Shown here piece after piece: positions 54,015 through 60,670 of a stretch of DNA of 64,000 nt (within the stretch, counting starts at the first letter, position 1; every line of letters begins with the position of its first letter). Under the pieces are notes generated by a model. It had not been told where the DNA came from, ran no database searches, and saw only the letters and a program-made list of their open reading frames with translations. Made by a program: the position numbers and the translations under genes. This DNA is from Bacillus pseudomycoides (GTDB lineage: Bacteria; Bacillota; Bacilli; Bacillales; Bacillaceae_G), in NCBI RefSeq assembly GCF_002582035.1, contig NZ_NUQE01000039.1:155463-219462 (forward strand), in the 5' to 3' direction.

Positions 54015-54953
54015 TTATGAATCCTCCCTCATGGAAGGGTCATTATCTAATTCTTGTTTTTCATAATCTGCTCTACGTTCCTCATAAAACTGATAAATGT
54101 CTTTATAGTCAGCTTCAGGCAATCCTTTTAAATCTCTTATATAATTTAAATAACACCATAGAACAACATCTGGTTTATCTTTTGGTTGCTGAATAAACTT
54201 AGGAAGCACAGGAATAATATCAATTTTTTCTTCAACCATACGTGCCAATTGTCCAAATCCATCCAACCCTTGAGATAAATCAGCCTTACTCATTTGTGAT
54301 GGCTTAAGTTTTCCTGCTTCAGCAACATCTTTAGCCATAGCAGCCCAATCTTTTGCTTCCTTAAAATTACCTTTTGCTTTTGCCAGTGTCTCTTTAACTT
54401 TATTAACGCAATACTCTCTTAAACATTCTTCATGCATTGTTGTTAACAATTGAAAACTTGGTTTTAATTGTTGAAACTTCTTTTCGAAAAGTAGGTACTC
54501 ATTATCAGGATAGCCGTATCCATATTTTTCTTTCAAATCTTCTAAGTCGTTTACTAGTAAAGATTGATGAGGTGTACCATTTGATATGGGGGCAATCACA
54601 TCATTTTCTTCTTGAGCAGTAATTTCAAAAACGCTATCTTTCCATCCTTTTCCTTCAAATTGATGGAGTGAATTAGCCATTGCTATATATTTTCCGAATG
54701 TATCATTCTTACTTTCAAGGGCAGTTTTCCAATACTCAATATCAAATTTAATATCAAACTGCCTTAAAATATCATAAATTGTTTCCATGTCTTCATAATC
54801 AACTCTTGATAATAAACAAGACTTACATATTGGTATTTTCCCTATGTTTTCATATAATTTATTTTTTGTATTATAAAAATTCACGCTTTTAGGTTTCTCT
54901 TTTTGACATTCTAAACACTTTAGTTTTTCTTTTTGTTGTTTAATAGTTGCCAT
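54015..54953 (-). CDS. Probable terminase small subunit
   Basis: 312 residues. An N-terminal zinc module shows 'LKCLECQKEKP' and 'KIPICKSCLLSR'. The rest is helical, with 'EHGKDWAAMAKDVAEAGKLK'-type stretches and an acidic C-terminus. It lies directly upstream of the large terminase, separated by one base (TAAAATG), the usual arrangement for the DNA-recognition subunit. An AAGGAGGTG site and a late motif precede it. Confidence 0.65.
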   Translation of the reverse strand: MATIKQQKEKLKCLECQKEKPKSVNFYNTKNKLYENIGKIPICKSCLLSRVDYEDMETIYDILRQFDIKFDIEYWKTALESKNDTFGKYIAMANSLHQFEGKGWKDSVFEITAQEENDVIAPISNGTPHQSLLVNDLEDLKEKYGYGYPDNEYLLFEKKFQQLKPSFQLLTTMHEECLREYCVNKVKETLAKAKGNFKEAKDWAAMAKDVAEAGKLKPSQMSKADLSQGLDGFGQLARMVEEKIDIIPVLPKFIQQPKDKPDVVLWCYLNYIRDLKGLPEADYKDIYQFYEERRADYEKQELDNDPSMREDS

Positions 54954-54980
54954 AAGACTAATTCACCTCCTTGTATTCTA

Positions 54981-54995
54981 AATTATTTATTTAAC
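54981..54995 (-). promoter_or_regulatory. Late-type AT motif (GTTAAATAAATAATT)
   Basis: Located about 28 bases upstream of the small terminase start. Confidence 0.45.
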
Positions 54996-55038
54996 GTATA
55001 AGTTTTAATTTAAATCGCATGTTATGTATTTTCTTTTT

Positions 55039-55160
55039 AAAAAAAGAGAGAGGGGAGGGAGAAACCCGTCTCTCTTGGATTCAAATAAAAAAGAATCCTT
55101 ATTCCAATGCTCACCTCAGTTAAGGGAGGAGAGAGGTAAGCATTGGATAAAAATTCTTTA
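55039..55160 (-). terminator. Two tandem stem-loops before the terminase genes
   Basis: TCCAATGCTCACCTC pairs with GAGAGGTAAGCATTGGA (55103-55147) and continues into a T-run on the minus strand. AAGAGAGA / TCTCTCTT (55044-55076) does the same. Both look like intrinsic terminators for the ClpP-like gene's transcript. Confidence 0.7.
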
Positions 55161-55177
55161 AAATGGGGATTTTACTT

Positions 55178-55756
55178 CTAAATTAGCACATCAAACAATT
55201 GATATTTCTTAGATTCTTCTAGTCCAATATACCAATCTGATACTTTTTCTTGGTGTTCATCTAGAATTTCTTGAGTAATTAAAGATTTAGAGATAATGTA
55301 GTCATCATACATTTTTTGCAAACGATCATATTCCTTATCTAGACGTTTTACTTCTTGTCTAGTCCCACTAGCACCACCACGCAACTCATGATAGAGAAGG
55401 CTGGCATAACGTCCAAGATGACGCTTTTTACCTGCTAAATAGATAGGCAGCCCCATGCTCATTGCATAACCTTCTACATACGTATAAACAGGTGTTTTTG
55501 AACTCTCAATAGTAGATACTAATTGCCAACCATCATACGCTGACCCACCATAAGATGTAATATGCAGGTGAATTGGTTTGCGATCTGCAATGTCAATTCC
55601 TTCATCATCTTTATTAATTTTATGAATTAAAGGGACAATACCAGAAATCGTGTAAGAGCTAATATCCTCGTTAAGATAAATAACTCTGTCTTTGAATAAT
55701 TCTTTTTCAACTTTATCTAATAGTGGACTTTTTTCTTCTTCCATTAAAAATTCCAT
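55178..55756 (-). CDS. ClpP-like serine protease
   Basis: 192 residues from ATG 55756 (AAGGAGG 8 nt upstream). The ClpP fold is clear: 'HLHITSYGGSAYDGWQLVST' (oxyanion loop), 'YVEGYAMSMGLPIYLAG' (nucleophile Ser in AMSMG) and 'YASLLYHELRGGASG' (catalytic His). ClpP-like enzymes serve as prohead proteases in many phages. Its place just upstream of the terminase genes fits, but a role in host takeover is possible. The portal-side protease-scaffold is a second candidate for the same task. Confidence 0.85.
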   Translation of the reverse strand: MEFLMEEEKSPLLDKVEKELFKDRVIYLNEDISSYTISGIVPLIHKINKDDEGIDIADRKPIHLHITSYGGSAYDGWQLVSTIESSKTPVYTYVEGYAMSMGLPIYLAGKKRHLGRYASLLYHELRGGASGTRQEVKRLDKEYDRLQKMYDDYIISKSLITQEILDEHQEKVSDWYIGLEESKKYQLFDVLI

Positions 55757-55817
55757 ATATAAAACCTCCTTAATATTAGTCAGGAGGTAGCGGACAGTCA
55801 CACTGTCATACCATTTT

Positions 55818-55835
55818 AATTATTATTTTATGTAT
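55818..55835 (-). promoter_or_regulatory. Late-type AT motif (ATACATAAAATAATAATT)
   Basis: A variant of the motif between the Cys-rich gene and the ClpP-like gene. Confidence 0.4.
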
Positions 55836-55839
55836 AAAA

Positions 55840-56106
55840 CTATTCTTCACAGCCCTCACAGCTACATTCTTCATCACAATGACCATGTTCTAAATGGTTA
55901 AACAGTTTAACTTTTGATTCAATCTCAAGTGTAAGATATTCTTTCACACCAAGGTCTTTTGCGTCTTCAGCAAATGTATGTAATATACTAAGCAATTCCT
56001 CATGAGATTCAGCACTCATTGCACAATTCATAGCTGCATGAACTAATTCACAAGTAGGGCATGTGCATTTTTCTTCATTTTCTTTTGTAAATTTGATAAC
56101 TGGCAT
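55840..56106 (-). CDS. Small Cys-rich acidic protein
   Basis: 88 residues. A CxCPxC pair near the N-terminus ('EKCTCPTCELVH') and a clustered end ('HGHCDEECSCEGCEE') suggest zinc binding, with a helical middle. AAAGGAGA precedes the ATG. It lies between the phosphoesterase and the protease. Function unknown. Confidence 0.6.
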   Translation of the reverse strand: MPVIKFTKENEEKCTCPTCELVHAAMNCAMSAESHEELLSILHTFAEDAKDLGVKEYLTLEIESKVKLFNHLEHGHCDEECSCEGCEE

Positions 56107-56128
56107 GTAGCAGTCTCCTTTTATTCAA

Positions 56129-57352
56129 TTATTTTAGTTTAAAATCAAACGTTTCAGTTCTACCAAGACCTCGTTCGATTTTCATCATTACAGCACCGGC
56201 AGGGGCAGTTTTCTTTAGCTTAACACTATAGTCATCAATGCCACAGATAGAAGGGTGTTGATAAAACTCAATATTTTGCATGCCGTCCATGCCAACTGTT
56301 TTTGTATTTGTATTATGTAAATGACCAGTAAATAGCATATGTATTTTCTTTCCGTATGTATTGGAATAATCTTTAATTGAATTCTCCAGATTTTTCTCAT
56401 CTTGCCCATGTGCAGCTAGAATTTTTGTTCCAACTACATCTACGTATTGTAGGGGTTTATTAGTATGTATCGTGATGTTCTTATTATGGGTTAACATTCT
56501 TTCTAAGTGCCAATTAATTAATTTAGCAACATTTTCATTTGCAAATTCACCCTTACTGCTACCTAATGGGCGAATTTCATCGTGGTTTCCTTGACAAGAA
56601 TAGTAATCAATATTTACATAGTTTGATAATTCGTTTAACCATTGAACCATGAAATCAGCAAAACCAATTTGGGAATCTATAATTCCTAACTGAATAGACT
56701 GTAATTGACTCATACGAAGAATTCCATCAATACTATCAGCAAGGTTAAATACGTTTAAATGTTTAATATTCTCTTTTTCAATTTTATGTATAACTTGATT
56801 TAATAAGTCCCACATACGTTTTTCAAAAATAGAAACATTGTACTCTGCTAAAACTTCATCCTCAAGACCGTAAATTTTTACTTCTTTACCATAATGCATA
56901 TCCGCAAAATTTAATACCCAATCATGGTCGGTGAGAATTTTAGGAATTGTATACTTTGGAACAGACGGTAATTCACGTTTAGAAAGGATATTCAAGTATT
57001 TTTCGTAAAATAATTCAGAACGCCCTTGTTCACGAATCCATTTATTAATTTCTGTTTTCTCAGCTTGTAGTTTGACACGTTCTTTTTGCAGTTCGAGTTT
57101 CTTCTGAGTCAATTTATCAAGAAATTCATCATCTTCAACTGACTCTAATTGTTTGCTATAAAGGTTTTCTGTCATTTCTTTGTAAGCATAAGATAATTTT
57201 CGTAAATGATCGGGAGAGCAATCTAAATTTAACAAATCAATAATTTCAGACCAATCTAAATCGACTTCTTTATTTAATTTGGCAATGCAAATTCTAACTT
57301 TATAATCAAATTCAGATTCTTGATTTTGACGTTTTAGAGTAGTTTCAGTCAT
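56129..57352 (-). CDS. Calcineurin-like metallophosphoesterase
   Basis: 407 residues. Residues 1-140 are helical with a coiled coil ('KLELQKERVKLQAEKTEIN'). The C-terminal two thirds hold a metallophosphoesterase with 'LNFADMHYGKEV' (D-x-H), 'FNLADSIDG' (GD equivalent: Asp), 'YSCQGNHDEIRP' (GNHD), 'ILAAHGQDE' and 'MLFTGHLHNT' (GHxH). It may cleave nucleic acid or cyclic nucleotides; the substrate is not known. Part of the gene group between YonO and the packaging genes. Confidence 0.85.
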   Translation of the reverse strand: MTETTLKRQNQESEFDYKVRICIAKLNKEVDLDWSEIIDLLNLDCSPDHLRKLSYAYKEMTENLYSKQLESVEDDEFLDKLTQKKLELQKERVKLQAEKTEINKWIREQGRSELFYEKYLNILSKRELPSVPKYTIPKILTDHDWVLNFADMHYGKEVKIYGLEDEVLAEYNVSIFEKRMWDLLNQVIHKIEKENIKHLNVFNLADSIDGILRMSQLQSIQLGIIDSQIGFADFMVQWLNELSNYVNIDYYSCQGNHDEIRPLGSSKGEFANENVAKLINWHLERMLTHNKNITIHTNKPLQYVDVVGTKILAAHGQDEKNLENSIKDYSNTYGKKIHMLFTGHLHNTNTKTVGMDGMQNIEFYQHPSICGIDDYSVKLKKTAPAGAVMMKIERGLGRTETFDFKLK

Positions 57353-57364
57353 ATAATCACCGTC

Positions 57365-57571
57365 CTATTCTTCACCGTCAATTTCAGATGGTTCTAAATC
57401 AGACGTTTCTTTAAATGTAATATCTAATTTTTTATTTTCACCTTCAAAGCGTTTCAACACTTCAGATAATACATGTGTCTGAATATCATCCTTTAAATAT
57501 TCCGTAATAGTGTTTTCCTCTAAGCTAATTTCAGCATTCTTAAATGTTAGTGTATGATTTAATTTTGCCAT
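57365..57571 (-). CDS. Small acidic phage protein
   Basis: 68 residues, acidic, beta/alpha ('HTLTFKNAEISLEENTITEY', 'KKLDITFKETSDLEPSEIDG'). GGAGGAAAT precedes the ATG. It is 12 bases upstream of the phosphoesterase gene and probably co-transcribed. Unknown function. Confidence 0.6.
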   Translation of the reverse strand: MAKLNHTLTFKNAEISLEENTITEYLKDDIQTHVLSEVLKRFEGENKKLDITFKETSDLEPSEIDGEE

Positions 57572-57611
57572 CTTTATATTTCCTCCTTGTTAATTCCTTT
57601 GTTTATGTACA

Positions 57612-57648
57612 TAAAAAACCCTTGTCATACGTATCGTGTGACAAGGGT
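57612..57648 (-). terminator. Intrinsic terminator after the HNH endonuclease gene
   Basis: ACCCTTGTCA / TGACAAGGGT followed by TTTTTT on the minus strand, 9 bases after the stop. Confidence 0.85.
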
Positions 57649-57656
57649 AGGGGGTG

Positions 57657-58727
57657 TTACTGTCTTGATTTTAAATACTCATCTAATTGTTCTTGGTTGT
57701 TATTATGTGTCCCATATACATGGTGAAAACTTCCTTCAACACTTGGATTATGACAGTCATTGCACAGGGCTATTCCATTATCAACATCAAATCGTTTATC
57801 TTCATTGGCAGAAAAATTTTCAATATGATGAGCATGGAGATTGTGTCCTTTGTTGTCACCGCAGCATTGACATGTATAGCTATCACGTTCAAAAACAGAA
57901 ATTCTCCATTGTTTATACTCAATAGAATTTCTTATTTTTATATTTTCAGGTGTAATTCCACCTTTCCAAAAATAATGGTCTTCACCACTTATGAATTTAC
58001 GCTCAAATGGAATATTATTTTTCTTTAACCTGTTAGTTACTGTAGTGATTGTGATAGCAAGTATTTTAGCTATTTCTGCACAGCAATTACCTTCATTATA
58101 TAAATCTATAATCACTTCATCACTTACATCAAATCTACCCATTATTCCTTTAATTCCCAAGTCATTTGCTTTATTATATATTGCTTGTTCATTACGTTTA
58201 GGCAATAAATGAATAAAGTTAGATACTTGCCTAGTGCCGTAGTTTTCTTTCAAAATAGCCAATTCTTCAATTGTCCAGAAATCATTAAAATATTTACCCA
58301 TCTTTTTAGCTTTTGTATAAATTCCTTCTTTTGTCCTGTTAGGCAAATATGCAGCCATTTCTTCAATAGTGTCATATTTTTTAATAATATTAATTTCTTC
58401 GTCTGTCCAAAAATCCCATGTCTTAGTCCATTCCAATCCTAAATAATTATATCTTTGTATTATAGATTCTATTGTTCTATGTGGGATTAATTTTTGAACT
58501 TCTACGACAGGGAGGTGTAAATTATTTTTAATTACTTCATCTTCTTCTTTTGAATACCTGCTATATTCTTTTTCTCTTGGTAAATTCATATTTGTTATTT
58601 TATGTTTAATTGATTTGATTGACCTATCTGGAAACAGTTTCTGTAGTTCATCATAGGATAAATTACAATTACTTTTTAATATACCAATTTCTTTAGCTGT
58701 CCATTTTTTGAAAACTTTCTTATTCAT
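57657..58727 (-). CDS. Free-standing HNH homing-type endonuclease
   Basis: 356 residues. Four Myb/SANT-like helical repeats start with 'WTAKEIGILK', 'YSKEEDEVIK', 'WTDEEINIIK' and 'WTIEELAILK', then a helix-turn-helix ('GNCCAEIAKILAITITTVTN'). The C-terminal HNH nuclease has 'ERDSYTCQCCGDNKGHNLHA', 'HHIENFSANEDKRF' and 'ALCNDCHNP', including the zinc CxxC pairs. Adjacent genes are intact and no group I core is seen around it, so it is a free-standing mobile endonuclease gene, not intron-borne. Own terminator. Confidence 0.88.
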   Translation of the reverse strand: MNKKVFKKWTAKEIGILKSNCNLSYDELQKLFPDRSIKSIKHKITNMNLPREKEYSRYSKEEDEVIKNNLHLPVVEVQKLIPHRTIESIIQRYNYLGLEWTKTWDFWTDEEINIIKKYDTIEEMAAYLPNRTKEGIYTKAKKMGKYFNDFWTIEELAILKENYGTRQVSNFIHLLPKRNEQAIYNKANDLGIKGIMGRFDVSDEVIIDLYNEGNCCAEIAKILAITITTVTNRLKKNNIPFERKFISGEDHYFWKGGITPENIKIRNSIEYKQWRISVFERDSYTCQCCGDNKGHNLHAHHIENFSANEDKRFDVDNGIALCNDCHNPSVEGSFHHVYGTHNNNQEQLDEYLKSRQ

Positions 58728-58823
58728 TATTTGTCACCTCTCTTAAAAACAAGAAGGTGATTAGGAAGACAGCCCAATCACTTAAATGCAATAAGATATA
58801 CAGTCCTACGCATGTCTATTTAA

Positions 58824-60017
58824 TTATAAGTCAGCAAACACTCTACTTGCTTCACTTCGAACATCCTCGCTCATTACAACTACTCCAACAAGTGGATTAC
58901 CTTTTAATTTATCAATAGATTTTTTTAAACCATTATCATTAATAAATTTATTCTCAGCTTGTTTAAAATCACCACAAAATACAATTGATGAATTTTCTCC
59001 TAATCTAGTTCCAATTAATTTTATTAATTTATAATCTAAATCTTCAGCTTCATCAACTACTACAAATGTATCATCAATTGATAATCCTTTGATATAATAA
59101 GGGATTTCTTTAATTAAAGTTCCATTTGCTTCAAGAATGTCAGCTTCTTGTTCTCCGCCTGACAAGTGCTGTACAAATGGTTTAAAGAAGTCTTGAGTTT
59201 TATCATCTTTATCCCCTTTAAGCCAACCAATAGATTCACCAGAGCCAATTGGATTACGAATAACCATAATTTTTGAATGAGTACCGTCTTCTTGTACATG
59301 ATGCAATGATAACTTTACTGCAAGGTAGGTTTTCCCTGATCCATAAGTACCACTAATAATTTTTATAGGAACATCTTTGTTGTAAAGTAAATCAATTGCA
59401 CATGCTTGTTCATCATTCTTTGGCTTAATTGAATTCTTCTTATTTGTTTTTGGGAACTTTAATTTTACATGTTTATTTCCATCCCAACGGAGTCTGTCAA
59501 TTGTTTCATTTTGGTGATTTTTAATAATTACATACTGATTTGTTAATAGCTTAAAATAATTTATTTCCATATTTTCATACAGGTTTGCGATTTCTTCGTC
59601 ACTTAGACTCAAAGTAACATAACCTGTGTAATCATCTTCTTTTTTCTCTAAGTCATTAAAACTAACAACATCTAATCCAAAACCATCAGCTTTATATCCT
59701 AATAGAACATCATTCGTAATTAATCCGTATTCATTTTGCACACATGCTGCAAGAATATTATTGTCTTGGTAATCATTAGAATAGTCATGCCCTAAAGTCG
59801 ATCCATCATAATCACGAGCATCAAAGTGGAACTGCTCACGATGTTCTTTTATGTATCTACTTACTTTTCTTGCTTTGTATTTTAATTCTTCATCACGACT
59901 AGACTTATGATTCTCTAGCTCACGTAATGTGTGACTTAGTAAAACAATTTTATAATCTTGTAACGCTTCAATTGAATCCACTAAGATGTTCGTATCTGCA
60001 ACGAATAGTTTTGTCAT
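58824..60017 (-). CDS. PIN-PhoH fusion ATPase
   Basis: 397 residues. The N-terminal ~130 residues are a PIN-type nuclease with acidic residues in 'FVADTNILVDS', 'HTLRELENH' and 'NNILAACVQNEY' plus 'LITNDVLLG'. The C-terminal ~230 residues are a PhoH-type P-loop ATPase with 'ISGTYGSGKTYLAVKL' (Walker A), 'FVVVDEAEDL' (Walker B) and 'SSIVFCGDFKQAENK'. PIN-PhoH proteins act on RNA in vitro (RNase/helicase). Next to a phage RNA polymerase it could handle transcripts. Confidence 0.88.
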   Translation of the reverse strand: MTKLFVADTNILVDSIEALQDYKIVLLSHTLRELENHKSSRDEELKYKARKVSRYIKEHREQFHFDARDYDGSTLGHDYSNDYQDNNILAACVQNEYGLITNDVLLGYKADGFGLDVVSFNDLEKKEDDYTGYVTLSLSDEEIANLYENMEINYFKLLTNQYVIIKNHQNETIDRLRWDGNKHVKLKFPKTNKKNSIKPKNDEQACAIDLLYNKDVPIKIISGTYGSGKTYLAVKLSLHHVQEDGTHSKIMVIRNPIGSGESIGWLKGDKDDKTQDFFKPFVQHLSGGEQEADILEANGTLIKEIPYYIKGLSIDDTFVVVDEAEDLDYKLIKLIGTRLGENSSIVFCGDFKQAENKFINDNGLKKSIDKLKGNPLVGVVVMSEDVRSEASRVFADL

Positions 60018-60047
60018 AGTTAATATCCCCTTATTTTAAGATTTTTG

Positions 60048-60092
60048 AATAGGGAAGGAAGGTAACGAGGGGTATTGATAACCTTCCCTATT
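60048..60092 (-). terminator. Hairpin after the HU-like gene
   Basis: AATAGGGAAGG / CCTTCCCTATT with inner pairing AAGGTAAC...GATAACCTT; a short A/T-rich tail follows on the minus strand. Confidence 0.55.
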
Positions 60093-60098
60093 TTATTT

Positions 60099-60114
60099 TT
60101 ATAATTTATTTAAC
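60099..60114 (-). promoter_or_regulatory. Late-type AT motif (GTTAAATAAATTATAA)
   Basis: Perfect copy, overlapping the HU stop codon and about 80 bases upstream of the PIN-PhoH gene. Confidence 0.55.
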
Positions 60115-60444
60115 TGTATCTTTGAATGCTTTAGCTGGTTTGAATGCAGGAGTCTTAGATGCTTCAATATCAATTTGAGCTTGTAATTTAGCTTCCTCGT
60201 CACTTAATCCTTGTTCTTTTAATTCTTTTAACAACTTAGGATTATATCCTTTACGAGCTGCACGTTCACGAATTTCGAAGTCACCAAATTTAGCTAGTTT
60301 TAATTTTTCATGTTCAACGGTTAAATCAATAATACTATCTAATACTGTATCAACTAAAATTTCAGCCTCTTTTGAAGAAATTTCCCAGCTTTTATCTGTT
60401 AAAATTGTTTTTACCTCTTTATATAAATCTTGTTTATTTGCCAC
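60106..60444 (-). CDS. HU-like DNA-binding protein (YonN-like)
   Basis: 112 residues, starting at GTG 60444 with AAGGAGA 8 nt upstream. The HU/IHF fold is recognisable: N-terminal helices 'MANKQDLYKEVKTIL', the beta turn 'LKLAKFGDFEIRERAARKGY' and the end 'TPAFKPAKAFKDTVK'. A longer arm of about 25 residues replaces the usual short insert. SPbeta carries an HU-like gene, yonN, next to yonO, and this is the same pairing. It should condense or bend phage DNA. Confidence 0.9.
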   Translation of the reverse strand: MANKQDLYKEVKTILTDKSWEISSKEAEILVDTVLDSIIDLTVEHEKLKLAKFGDFEIRERAARKGYNPKLLKELKEQGLSDEEAKLQAQIDIEASKTPAFKPAKAFKDTVK

Positions 60445-60460
60445 CTTTAAATATCTCCTT

Positions 60461-60482
60461 TTATTTTATAATTTATTTATAA
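60461..60482 (-). promoter_or_regulatory. Late-type AT motif (TTATAAATAAATTATAAAAT)
   Basis: Best-formed copy, 17 bases upstream of the HU start and touching its ribosome-binding site. Confidence 0.55.
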
Positions 60483-60670
60483 GGTCAATTCAGAAAAAAG
60501 GGAAGAGATTGACCCTTAAACGTGTAAATTAGCTTTTTCTTCCTTAGTAGCTTATTATCTCGAAAGTGACTTCATTCCTACTCTCACAAGGGATTGAGTC
60601 ACTTTTCTAAAAATAAAAAATTAGAATAATAGCTCACGAAGTCAGTTATATCAATGGTTTCAGCGTTTTT
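60483..60670 (-). other. Intergenic region between YonO and HU genes
   Basis: Contains two stem-forming repeats: GGTCAAT / ATTGACC (about 60483-60514) and AAAGTGACT / GTCACTTT (60564-60606). Neither has a clear T-run, so they may be mRNA-stabilising or weak terminators. Confidence 0.45.

Noticed and set aside
57572-58823. HNH endonuclease carried by a group I intron or intein
   Set aside because: Both flanking genes are complete and no P7-like core or splice-compatible join could be found.
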